Assembly (NCBI RefSeq): GCF_051900425.1
Contig: NZ_JBHZGK010000004.1
Span: 62,001 to 126,000 of the forward strand
DNA: 64,000 nt
Direction: 5' to 3'
Source of the DNA: Frateuria_A sp051900425
GTDB taxonomy: Bacteria > Pseudomonadota > Gammaproteobacteria > Xanthomonadales > Rhodanobacteraceae
Shown piece by piece: positions 9,432 through 16,948 of the stretch. Position numbers and translations under genes: made by a program. The notes beneath the pieces are model-generated. The model searched no databases. It was not told the origin of the DNA and saw only the letters and a list, made by a program, of their open reading frames with translations. Numbering within the stretch: the stretch's first letter is position 1; every line of letters begins with the position of its first letter.

Positions 9432-10604
9432 TCAGAAGCGCGCGACGACGTCGCTGAAGTCCACGTCGCGCGCGACGTACACGTAGATCACCGTGCCCTG
9501 GTTGATCGTGACCGTCGGCGGGCGGTTGGCGGCCTCGCGCACAGCCATGTCGGCGAGGCTCTGTACGGTGCGCGCGGTGTTGCTCTCGAACGGCTCCTGT
9601 ACCGCAATGCCGCCGGAGACGATCGAAGTGGTCGTGGGCCCGTGCTTGGCCGCCTCGTACTTGAACGCGTCGCTGAGCATGCTGATCAGCAGCGCGGCAC
9701 TGATGCGGCTGCCCCAATGGGCGTCGTAGTAACCAGGCAGCCCGGCGCCGCCCAGGCTGTCGATGCCAGGGCTGGGCTTGCTGCTCATATCCACGTCCAC
9801 GCCTGTGGGCGTGATGATGCGATCCCAAACGACTGCGACCCGGCGCCCTTTCGGGCCGCTGGAATAGGCGCCCAGTACTTTGGATCCCTTGGGCAGGAGC
9901 AGCGTGCGGCCGTTGAACGAGTACACCGGCTCGGTGACAAGGCAGGAGCTATAACCCGGTACGTCGGTAATGATCCGGGTTTCCAGCACGCAGCGGATGT
10001 ATGTCCCCCGTTGCATGATCGCGTCGGCATGCTCGAGTGGCTTGGCTTTAGTCGCGATCACACTGCCTGACAGCAGGGGCCTGCCCGTGTCCGGGGATGG
10101 CGCTGCAATGGGTGCGGACGATAGATTCGCCATGGGGTCGGACGCGCCCGCGATGCGCCGTTCGACCAAGGTAGGCTCGTGCGGTGCATAGGCGACTGGG
10201 GTCTTCGCCGGGTCGTCGGCCACCTGTGGCGGGGGAAGCGGCGGCAACGCAGGCGTCGGGGCGAGCAGAATCGGCGCGGGCTCGTGGTGGATCGGCGGCA
10301 GGGCCAAGGCCGGTGGTGCATCGGCTACGGTGACTTTCTCCTCCCTGGGCTTGCTTGGCTCGCGGCGTGAGGTCGCACTGCTGATCATCCAGTAGGAAAC
10401 GAACAGCAGGAGCACGACGGCCGAGCCCAGCATCAGCAAGACGCGGCGGTTCGTGCGGCGCAGCTCGTTGGATGTCAACAACGGCGCATTAGCATCCAGA
10501 TCAGGCGCGGCCGATTGCTGGTAGTGCGTTGAGTAGGGGTTTTGTGTCAACGCTTCGCCATGGCAGGCGTCCGCATCGACGGCGGAAGGGATGTGCGTGC
10601 TCAC
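9432..10604 (-). CDS. virB10: VirB10 inner/outer-membrane scaffold
   Basis: Envelope-spanning core protein (390 residues) linking inner-membrane ATPases to the outer-membrane pore. A cytoplasmic N-terminus of about 54 residues precedes one transmembrane helix (residues about 55-74). A Pro-rich periplasmic linker (about 95-140) and the VirB10/TrbI beta-barrel domain (about 190-390) follow, with the pore-forming antenna region around the GYYDAHWGSRISAALL segment. The start is GTG 10604, whose GTGA overlaps the stop of virB9 by four bases, a typical coupled junction. Confidence 0.93.
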   Translation of the reverse strand: MSTHIPSAVDADACHGEALTQNPYSTHYQQSAAPDLDANAPLLTSNELRRTNRRVLLMLGSAVVLLLFVSYWMISSATSRREPSKPREEKVTVADAPPALALPPIHHEPAPILLAPTPALPPLPPPQVADDPAKTPVAYAPHEPTLVERRIAGASDPMANLSSAPIAAPSPDTGRPLLSGSVIATKAKPLEHADAIMQRGTYIRCVLETRIITDVPGYSSCLVTEPVYSFNGRTLLLPKGSKVLGAYSSGPKGRRVAVVWDRIITPTGVDVDMSSKPSPGIDSLGGAGLPGYYDAHWGSRISAALLISMLSDAFKYEAAKHGPTTTSIVSGGIAVQEPFESNTARTVQSLADMAVREAANRPPTVTINQGTVIYVYVARDVDFSDVVARF

Positions 10605-11362
10605 TTGCGTGCGTTCCTTCGCAGGCCGACGACGTTGTCGCCATGACGGATGACGAGGTAGGGATACGTCCCGTGTACGACAATGGTGTTGCCTTCGACG
10701 GTCGTGTTGACGAGGGAGTCCTCGCCGTGCTCCGTCTCGCGCATGAATACCGCGGGAAAATCGCCGGTGGGCAAGCGCTTCAGGTCGCTCATCCGGATGT
10801 AGGTGAAGCGCCCGTCGTCGTAGACGTGCGCCGGCACAAGCCAGGGCGCATGGCTGTTGCGCGTGGCGTAGTCGTAGTCGAAGTCGTAGACGCGCCCCGG
10901 AACAAGACGGGTGTCCAGCGGCGGGGCAACGGCGACCTTTTTCTTTTCCTTTGAGAAGCTCGTGTCGGTCGGATAGGCAAAAGTGATCTTGTATTGCACG
11001 CCCTCGCCCTTGGCCTGCTCCAGCGCCTTCCAGTCGGTCGCCACGACTTTCAGTTCGAAGATGTAGGAGTGCGTGGCCGTGCGCACCAGCAAGTTGGTGT
11101 CGACGTCGACATCCTTCGGCTTGAGATAGAACACGTTGTCGCGGCGGGTAAGCTCCCAGCCACTGCTGAACCCGGTGCTGTAATCGAGGATCTGCTCGTT
11201 GGGGCTGAGCTCGATCTGCGTGGTGATGCCTAGCCCGGTGCGTACGGGATAGATGTGGTCCGGCTGGTATGCGTATTGCTGCACGACCTGCGCCTGCGTC
11301 GGGATGCTGGTGATGGCCAGGCAGAACGCGCCAGCCAGGGAGGCGATGTGGCACCGGATCAT
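10601..11362 (-). CDS. virB9: VirB9 outer-membrane core subunit
   Basis: Periplasmic/outer-membrane core component (253 residues) that builds the T4SS ring with VirB7 and VirB10. A signal peptide (about 24 residues, ending TQAQ) is followed by the CagX/VirB9 domain, recognisable by IYPVRTGLGITTQIEL, the central NLLVRTATHSYIFEL strand pair and the C-terminal PAVFMRE and HGTYPYLVIRHG motifs. Its start overlaps virB8 by ATGA, and its end overlaps virB10. Confidence 0.95.
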   Translation of the reverse strand: MIRCHIASLAGAFCLAITSIPTQAQVVQQYAYQPDHIYPVRTGLGITTQIELSPNEQILDYSTGFSSGWELTRRDNVFYLKPKDVDVDTNLLVRTATHSYIFELKVVATDWKALEQAKGEGVQYKITFAYPTDTSFSKEKKKVAVAPPLDTRLVPGRVYDFDYDYATRNSHAPWLVPAHVYDDGRFTYIRMSDLKRLPTGDFPAVFMRETEHGEDSLVNTTVEGNTIVVHGTYPYLVIRHGDNVVGLRRNARK

Positions 11363-12228
11363 CGTGCCGCCCCATGGGAAGGAAGGCTTGCGGCCGTTCC
11401 AGCCTGCGGGGTGACATTGTGCTTGTACGCAGGCGATACCGTGGCCAGATCGGGGGCCGGGCTCGCGGCTTGCACGCTGGCGCCCGAAATTTCGGTCGGC
11501 GCCGGCGTCGCGTAGTCGTTGTCGACGCGGTAGCTCGTCACCCAGAAACCCAACGGGTTCTCGATCCGGTTGCGGTCGTCCATTTCGAGGTTCGCCTTGT
11601 AGGTGAATTCCATCGTGGCGATCTTGCTGTCCATCGGTTGGGTGACACCGCTCTGCTTGTCGTAAAGGCTCCGTTGGAAGCGCACCGTGGCACCGGTGGG
11701 CGTGCGCCCCTGGCCGCCTCCGATCAGCACGATGCTGAGCAGCCTGACGCGGATCGCCTTGTCCTTCCCGTAGGTTTTGTAGGGGCTGTCAGGATTCATT
11801 GGCGAGTACAGCCGCGTGTAATCGGCCTTGACCCCCGGCGAGGCCATGGTTTGCACCGTGGCCCAGTCGCCCAGGTTGAGCAGCGCAAGGTCGTAGGACT
11901 CGCGAGCCAGCACGAAATGCGCCACGTTGCTGCGGTTGAGCGCTTCGCTCGTGCTGATCCGGCGATGGGTGAGGTCTTCGGTCAGGCGTGCCACGGTGCT
12001 CGTACCGGTGTACGCATCGGCCATCACCAGGTAGGGAACCTTCTGCTTCAGAGGGAGCATGTAGAAGTAGCCGCCAGCAAGAACCAGCGACATGCCGATC
12101 GCACTGAATGCCACCCACCAGGCGCGCCGCTCGCTGCGGCGTGCGATGTCGGCGATCGAGAGCTCGTAGTTGACTGCCTTGGAGACGGCTTCCTCGACGT
12201 TGCGAGAAACGGTTTTCCTGGCGACCAT
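11359..12228 (-). CDS. virB8: VirB8 assembly factor
   Basis: Bitopic inner-membrane assembly protein (289 residues). A cytoplasmic N-terminus of about 36 residues, one membrane helix (about 37-57) and a periplasmic NTF2-like domain (about 75-235) containing the conserved NP...YKTYGKDKAIRVRL region. About 50 C-terminal residues are Pro/Ala/Ser-rich and extend past the normal fold. The start overlaps the virB7 stop by one base (TGATG). Confidence 0.94.
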   Translation of the reverse strand: MVARKTVSRNVEEAVSKAVNYELSIADIARRSERRAWWVAFSAIGMSLVLAGGYFYMLPLKQKVPYLVMADAYTGTSTVARLTEDLTHRRISTSEALNRSNVAHFVLARESYDLALLNLGDWATVQTMASPGVKADYTRLYSPMNPDSPYKTYGKDKAIRVRLLSIVLIGGGQGRTPTGATVRFQRSLYDKQSGVTQPMDSKIATMEFTYKANLEMDDRNRIENPLGFWVTSYRVDNDYATPAPTEISGASVQAASPAPDLATVSPAYKHNVTPQAGTAASLPSHGAAR

Positions 12229-12722
12229 CAGCGCACCCCACCGGCGACGGCGGGCGGGGCAGACTGTACGCCCGTGCTGGCCTCCGGCCGTGCGCCGGCC
12301 GGCGTGACGTCGGAGCCGAGGGTCTTCAGCCGATCGACTTGAAGTCTTCCATCAGCCACGGTGATCGAGATGCCCTGGGCCGCGTAGATCGCACTGAGTT
12401 CGCTGGCGGCCTGTCGAACGTCCGCCGTTCGTACCTTGGTGACGGGGGCGAAGAGCGTGTAGTCGGATGGAAGGCGATAGACCAGCGTCATGCCCGTGTC
12501 ACTAGCCCAGCGGACAAGCATGTTCCGAAGCGTCTCGTCCATGGGCGCGGCGTAGTAGGTATAGGGGCGATTGAGCGGGATCTCGGTGGGGGTGGACTGG
12601 AAGCGGTTGACCGGCTTCCAGCGGCCGCCGAAGTCCTTGGCGGGGGGTGTTCCGCAGCCCGCCAGCAGAATGGCCGGCAGCAAAAGGGTTCCGAGGATCC
12701 GGTTCAGGGGAGCCTTGCTCAC
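12228..12722 (-). CDS. virB7: VirB7 lipoprotein with C-terminal N0 domain
   Basis: Outer-membrane lipoprotein of the T4SS core (164 residues, GTG start). The lipobox LAGC places the lipidated cysteine at residue 23. The segment DFGGRWKPVNRF (30-41) is the VirB9-binding type of peptide. Residues about 52-130 form a globular N0/secretin-N-like domain (YAAPMDETLRNML, LPSDYTLFAPV, AASELSAIYAAQGI). Ordinary VirB7 proteins are about 45-55 residues and lack this domain; to my knowledge it is characteristic of the Xanthomonadales bacterium-killing T4SS, as in X. citri. The C-terminal 25 residues are a disordered tail. It is the first gene of the minus-strand operon. No good Shine-Dalgarno is seen before the GTG. 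Confidence 0.9.
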   Translation of the reverse strand: MSKAPLNRILGTLLLPAILLAGCGTPPAKDFGGRWKPVNRFQSTPTEIPLNRPYTYYAAPMDETLRNMLVRWASDTGMTLVYRLPSDYTLFAPVTKVRTADVRQAASELSAIYAAQGISITVADGRLQVDRLKTLGSDVTPAGARPEASTGVQSAPPAVAGGVR

Positions 12723-13198
12723 GTGGTGCTCGCAGGTCGGGGCGGCTTCAGCCGCGTGGCGTAGGTCGGTTCACGCGCGCCGGTAGGCGCTGCATGCTGT
12801 GGCTGGGCGATGCACGGATGGTCAGTCAGCGTGCCGAGCGGGTGCGGACAGTGGCCGGTGCAGCCCGTGGCGAAAGCGGTTTTCATGTTGCATGGGGGGA
12901 AGATCTCGGTTCCCGCGCGGCACCAGGTGGCGATTCCATTCGGACTCCTTGTCTGCTTCCATCTTCGAGCACGTCCCGCGGGCGCAAGGGCAGGGACCTG
13001 TCGGCAGTAGCGCTCACATCATTTGAACGCGGGGCTCATTAGAGCCGCGCCCCGATGTGAGCGGCAAGCTCGATGCAGCGGCTTGTGACGTAATCCGCCG
13101 GACAGCCAGGACGTGGGTGAATCCCTACGCGGGGGCGTGTAGGCGTCCCTGGGCATCCTTTTGCTGGCTCCACCGATTGCTTATCAACGCTGTACTGC
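12723..13198. other. Divergent intergenic region between virB7 and the his regulator
   Basis: A stretch of about 535 bp up to the next gene, without a convincing open frame on either strand; the short plus-strand frames here are not coding-like. It must hold the virB operon promoter on the minus strand, but I see no clear -35/-10 pair for it. The right part carries a nested inverted repeat (separate entry) and the promoter of the TrpR-like gene. Confidence 0.6.
13011..13063. repeat. Nested inverted repeat in divergent intergenic region
   Basis: Perfect 10-bp arms CGCTCACATC (13011-13020) and GATGTGAGCG (13054-13063) enclose a second palindrome, GGGGCTC-atta-GAGCC plus a flanking CCCC. It could be a cruciform, a factor-independent terminator without a T-run, or a two-fold binding site for a regulator of the T4SS operon. 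Confidence 0.6.
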
Positions 13199-13227
13199 TT
13201 GCCCCGGACGCCGCTCCCATCTATAGT
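13199..13227 (+). promoter_or_regulatory. Sigma-70-type promoter of the his operon
   Basis: TTGCCC (13199-13204), a 17-bp spacer and TATAGT (13222-13227). Predicted transcription start about 13234, giving a leader of only about 25 nt before the ATG at 13260. Confidence 0.7.
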
Positions 13228-13238
13228 GCGCGCCTGTC

Positions 13239-13256
13239 GTAATAACGCGTTAGTAC
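13239..13256. promoter_or_regulatory. Operator-like palindrome for the TrpR-family regulator
   Basis: The 18-bp near-perfect palindrome GTAATAACGCGTTAGTAC lies between the predicted transcription start and the start codon. On the other strand it reads GTACTAACGCGTTATTAC; it shares length and the GTACTA half-site with the E. coli trp operator (GTACTAGTTAACTAGTAC). The position is right for repression, and the first gene is a TrpR-family protein, which suggests autoregulation of the whole his operon. Confidence 0.65.
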
Positions 13257-13259
13257 ATC

Positions 13260-13592
13260 ATGAAGCGACGAGCGATCGACCCCGAGACCCCGAACGAGTC
13301 GGTGGAGCGCAGCCTGTGCGAGGCGCTGCTGGCGCTGCGCGACGTGGACGAGATGCAGGCGTTCCTGCATGACCTGTGCACGCCGGCGGAGCTGGAGGCG
13401 ATGGTGGATCGCTGGCGGGTGGTGCCGTACCTGCAGGAGGGGCTGCCGTACCGGGAGATCCACGAGCGTACGGGGGTGAGCATCACCACCATCGGGCGGG
13501 TGGCGCGCTACCTCAACCAGGGCAACGGCGGCTATCTCGCCGCGGCGGCGCGCGCGGCACGCAAGCGCAAGACCGCCAAGGCACCGGCATGA
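13260..13592 (+). CDS. TrpR-like (YerC/YecD family) regulator heading the his operon
   Basis: A 110-residue all-helical DNA-binding protein of the TrpR superfamily, YerC/YecD branch. Residues about 25-100 carry the core, with the signature ALLALRDVDEMQAFLHDLCT, ELEAMVDRWRVV and the helix-turn-helix GLPYREIHERTGVSITTIGR (about 60-80). The tail is Lys/Arg/Ala-rich. It is the first gene of the his operon, its stop overlaps hisG by ATGA, and an operator-like palindrome sits in its leader. By context it is probably the histidine-responsive repressor (called HisR in some comparative work). Histidine as co-repressor is inference. Confidence 0.85.
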   Translation: MKRRAIDPETPNESVERSLCEALLALRDVDEMQAFLHDLCTPAELEAMVDRWRVVPYLQEGLPYREIHERTGVSITTIGRVARYLNQGNGGYLAAAARAARKRKTAKAPA

Positions 13593-14485
13593 GGCCGCGC
13601 GATCGACTGCGCATCGCGATGCAGAAGTCCGGGCGGCTCACCGAGCCGGCGCAGGACCTGCTGACGCGCTGCGGGTTCACCTTCCGGCAGAGCCGCGACA
13701 AGCTGTTCTGCTTCGGCGAGGGCGAGCCGGTGGACCTGTTGCTGGTGCGCGACGACGACATTCCCGGGCTGATTGCGCAGGGCGTGTGCGACCTGGGGAT
13801 CGTCGGGCGCAACGTGCTCAACGAGTACGAGCTCACCGCCGGCCGCGAGGATGACGTGTCGCTGGCCGAATGGCGCGGGCTGGGCTTCGGGCGCTGCCGG
13901 CTGTCGCTGGCGGTGCCGCAGGAGATGGACTATGCCGGCGCCGCGGACCTTGCCGGGCGCCGCATTGCCACGTCCTATCCGGGACTGCTCGGCCGCTGGC
14001 TGCGAGAGCAGGGCATCGAGGCCGGCGTGGTGACGCTGGCCGGTTCGGTGGAAATCGCGCCCCGGCTGGGTACGGCCGAGGCGATCTGCGACCTGGTGCA
14101 GAGCGGCGGCACGCTGGTGGCGAACCAGTTGCGCGAGGTCGAGATGGTGCTCGACAGCGAGGCGCTGCTGGTCGGGCCGAAGGTGTTGCCGGCCGACGAG
14201 CGCGGCGACCTGGTCGAACTGCTGCTCAAGCGCATCGATGGCGTGATCCAGGTGCGCGAGTCGCGGCTGCTCCTGTTGCAGGCGGCGCGCGGTTCGCTGG
14301 AGGCGATCACCCGTCTGCTGCCGGGCGGCCCGCAACCGACGCTGCTGCCGCTGGCCGGCCAGCCGGACCAGGTGATGCTGCAGGCGTTGTGCGCCGGCGA
14401 AGTGAGCTGGCGTCAGTTGGAAGAGATCAAGAAGGCCGGTGCGCGCGAGATGTTCGTGCTGCCGGTGGAGAGGATGCTGGCATGA
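13589..14485 (+). CDS. hisG: ATP phosphoribosyltransferase
   Basis: Catalyses the first step of histidine synthesis, joining ATP and PRPP; cytoplasmic and feedback-controlled by histidine. With 298 residues it is the long form with a C-terminal ACT-like regulatory domain (about 225-298), so no HisZ partner is needed. Visible motifs are RLRIAMQKSGRL at the N-terminus, ICDLGIVGRN-type GIVGRNVL, and the PRPP loop EIAPRLGTAEAICDLVQSGG. The ATG at 13589 overlaps the upstream stop (ATGA), and its own stop overlaps hisD. Confidence 0.97.
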   Translation: MRPRDRLRIAMQKSGRLTEPAQDLLTRCGFTFRQSRDKLFCFGEGEPVDLLLVRDDDIPGLIAQGVCDLGIVGRNVLNEYELTAGREDDVSLAEWRGLGFGRCRLSLAVPQEMDYAGAADLAGRRIATSYPGLLGRWLREQGIEAGVVTLAGSVEIAPRLGTAEAICDLVQSGGTLVANQLREVEMVLDSEALLVGPKVLPADERGDLVELLLKRIDGVIQVRESRLLLLQAARGSLEAITRLLPGGPQPTLLPLAGQPDQVMLQALCAGEVSWRQLEEIKKAGAREMFVLPVERMLA

Positions 14486-15798
14486 AGCGGCTGGTCTGGA
14501 ACGCACTGGACGAAGCAGGGCGCGAGGTGGCGCTGGCGCGACCGGTGCAGACGCATGCGGTCGGCTTGCGTGAAGTGGTGCGCCGGATCATCGCCGAGGT
14601 GCGCCGGCATGGCGACGAGGCCTTGCTGCGCTTTACCGCCTCGTACGACCGTTGCGTACTGGAGCGGCTGGAGGTGCAGCCGGAGGAGTTCGATGAGGTC
14701 GAGGCGGCGCTCGATCCGGCGCTGAAGGCGGCCATTCGTGAGGCGGCCGGGCGCGTCGAGGCCTTCCATCGGGCGACGGCGCCGGTTTCCGTGGCGGTCG
14801 ATACCGCGCCGGGCGTGCGGGTGGAGCGCGTGTTGCGGCCGATCGACCGTGTCGGGTTGTACGTGCCGGCCGGAAGCGCGCCGTTGCCTTCCACGGCGCT
14901 GATGCTCGGCGTGCCGGCGCGTATCGCCGGCTGCGCGGAGGTCGTGCTGTGCTCGCCCGCGCGTGTGGATGGGCGCTGCGATCCCGCCGTGCTGTATGCA
15001 GCGCGCGTGGTCGGCGTGCACCGCGTATTCAAGCTCGGTGGCGCGCAGGCGATTGCCGCGATGGCCTACGGAACAGCCAGCGTGCCCCGCTGCGACAAGC
15101 TGTTCGGCCCGGGCAATGCCTGGGTGACCGAGGCCAAGGTGCAGGTATCGATCGATGCGCGCGGGGCGGCAATCGACATGCCGGCCGGCCCGTCCGAAGT
15201 GCTGGTGGTGGCCGATGCCCAGGCGGACGCGGCGTTCGTGGCGGCCGACCTGCTGTCGCAGGCCGAGCACGGGCCCGATTCGCAGGTGTTGCTCGTGAGC
15301 CCGTCGGACGCGCTGCTCGATGCCGTGGCCGACGAAGTCGAGCGCCAGTGCGCGGCCTTGCCGCGGGCGGGTATCGCGCACGGGGCGCTGGCGCACAGCC
15401 GCTTGATCCGGGTCGACTCGCTGGCGCAGGCGCTCGAGGTCAGCAACCGCTATGCGCCCGAGCACCTGATCCTGCAGGTGGCCGAGCCTCGCGCCTGGCT
15501 GGCGCGGGTGACCAGTGCCGGCTCGGTGTTCCTTGGCGCGTGGACGCCCGAGTCGGTCGGCGACTATGCCAGCGGCAGCAACCACGTATTGCCGACCTAT
15601 GGCTACGCGCGCAGCCACAGCGGCGTGTCGGTGGCCAGTTTCCAGAAGCAGATCAGCGTGCAGGAACTCACTCCCGAAGGCCTGCGGGCGATCGGGCCGT
15701 GCACGGCCACGCTGGCCGCCGCCGAACAGCTGGAGGCGCACCGCCGCGCCGTGACCCTGCGGCTGGCGGCACTCGACGCGGAGGTCACCCCCGCATGA
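14482..15798 (+). CDS. hisD: Histidinol dehydrogenase
   Basis: Zinc enzyme performing the last two oxidations, histidinol to histidine with NAD. It has 438 residues, the normal family length. Conserved segments include GLYVPAGSAPLPSTALML, DKLFGPGNAWVTEAKVQV, DMPAGPSEVLVVAD, LLSQAEHGPDSQ (zinc ligand region) and the C-terminal GSNHVLPTYGYAR. ATG 14482 overlaps the hisG stop, and its stop overlaps hisC (ATGA). Confidence 0.97.
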   Translation: MKRLVWNALDEAGREVALARPVQTHAVGLREVVRRIIAEVRRHGDEALLRFTASYDRCVLERLEVQPEEFDEVEAALDPALKAAIREAAGRVEAFHRATAPVSVAVDTAPGVRVERVLRPIDRVGLYVPAGSAPLPSTALMLGVPARIAGCAEVVLCSPARVDGRCDPAVLYAARVVGVHRVFKLGGAQAIAAMAYGTASVPRCDKLFGPGNAWVTEAKVQVSIDARGAAIDMPAGPSEVLVVADAQADAAFVAADLLSQAEHGPDSQVLLVSPSDALLDAVADEVERQCAALPRAGIAHGALAHSRLIRVDSLAQALEVSNRYAPEHLILQVAEPRAWLARVTSAGSVFLGAWTPESVGDYASGSNHVLPTYGYARSHSGVSVASFQKQISVQELTPEGLRAIGPCTATLAAAEQLEAHRRAVTLRLAALDAEVTPA

Positions 15799-16853
15799 GC
15801 GTGCTGGAGCTTGCGCGCGCGGAGATCCGCGCGCTGGTGCCGTATTCCTCCGCGCGCATGGAGGCGACGGGTGGCGCGTTGTTGCTCAATGCCAACGAAT
15901 CGGCCTGGGCGCCGTTCGGTGACGAGGGCCTGGACTGCCACCGCTACCCGGACCCGCAACCGCTGGCTTTGGTCGAGCGGCTCGCCGCACTGTATGGCGT
16001 GCGCCCGGATCAGGTGCTGGTCGGGCGGGGGAGTGACGAGGCGATCGACCTGCTGGTGCGGGCGTTCTGCCGTGCTGGCGAGGACGCGATCCTGGTGCAG
16101 CCGCCGACGTTCGGCATGTATGGCGTTTGCGCGCGGGTTCAGAACGCGGCAGTGGTCGAGGTGCCGCTGGCGGCGGATTTCGCGCTGGACGCCGACGCGT
16201 TGCTCGCGGCGGTGACGCCGGCGGTGAAGCTGGTGTTCGTCTGTGCGCCGAACAATCCGACCGGGGCGGGCGTGTCCCTGGAAACCGTCGAGTACCTGGC
16301 CCGGCAACTGGCCGGGCGGGCGCTGCTGGTGGTGGACGAGGCTTACGTGGAGTTCGCTGGCGCCACCAGCGCCACGACCTTGCTTGACCGCTACGAGCAC
16401 CTGGCCGTGCTGCGCACGCTGTCCAAGGCGTGGGCGCTGGCCGGTGCGCGCATCGGTTGCCTGCTGGCGCACCCGGAAGTGGTGGCCCTGCTGCGGCGCA
16501 TCCTGCCGCCATATCCGCTGCCGCGCCCCTGCGTGGCAGCGGCGCTGGACGCCTTGTCGCCGGCAGGGCAGGTGGCCGCGCGTGAACGCATCGGCGTGGT
16601 TCGCGCCGAGCGAGCGCGGATGGCTGCGGCGCTGGAACCAATGCCGGGCGTGCTCGCGGTGCTTTCGTCGCAGGCGAATTTCCTCGCCGTGCGTTTCGAG
16701 GATGCGGGGGCGGCGTATCGGCGGTTGTTCGAGGCGGGCATCGTGGTGCGTGACGTGCGGCGTTATCCGGGGTTGGCGGATGCCTTGCGCATCACGGTCG
16801 GGACGCCGCAGGAGAACGATCGGGTGCTGGCGGTGCTTGGAGGTGGGGCATGA
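15795..16853 (+). CDS. hisC: Histidinol-phosphate aminotransferase
   Basis: PLP-dependent class I/II aminotransferase making L-histidinol phosphate from imidazole-acetol phosphate and glutamate. It has 352 residues. Motifs: LLLNANESAW at the N-terminus, CAPNNPTGAG, VVDEAYVEF (PLP Asp) and the Schiff-base lysine in LRTLSKAWALAGARIG. Coupled to hisD by ATGA. Its stop overlaps the start of a 32-codon micro-ORF that fills the 91-bp gap to hisB. Confidence 0.96.
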   Translation: MSVLELARAEIRALVPYSSARMEATGGALLLNANESAWAPFGDEGLDCHRYPDPQPLALVERLAALYGVRPDQVLVGRGSDEAIDLLVRAFCRAGEDAILVQPPTFGMYGVCARVQNAAVVEVPLAADFALDADALLAAVTPAVKLVFVCAPNNPTGAGVSLETVEYLARQLAGRALLVVDEAYVEFAGATSATTLLDRYEHLAVLRTLSKAWALAGARIGCLLAHPEVVALLRRILPPYPLPRPCVAAALDALSPAGQVAARERIGVVRAERARMAAALEPMPGVLAVLSSQANFLAVRFEDAGAAYRRLFEAGIVVRDVRRYPGLADALRITVGTPQENDRVLAVLGGGA

Positions 16854-16948
16854 GCGGCGTTCGTCGCGAGCGGGCCCTTACGCGGCTCCCGGCCGGGTTC
16901 GGCGTGGCGATCGCGTACGGGATGCGGTCCCGCGGGGGCGGTGCATGA
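16850..16948 (+). CDS. Coupled micro-ORF between hisC and hisB
   Basis: A 32-residue frame starts with an ATG overlapping the hisC stop (ATGA) and ends with a TGA overlapping the hisB ATG (ATGA), so it bridges the gap exactly. It begins MSGVRRERALTRLPAG and ends MRSRGGGA: basic, with no domain recognised. It may be a translational-coupling device, a decayed gene, or chance. Confidence 0.35.
   Translation: MSGVRRERALTRLPAGFGVAIAYGMRSRGGGA

Noticed and set aside
47..12722. Integrative conjugative element boundaries
   Set aside because: No integrase, relaxase, att repeat or tRNA target is seen in the window. The right side joins a housekeeping his operon directly, and composition shows no obvious break.
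13057..13242. Histidine-attenuation leader peptide upstream of the his operon
   Set aside because: The 61-codon frame contains one histidine only and no terminator/antiterminator pair; the leader after the promoter is about 25 nt.
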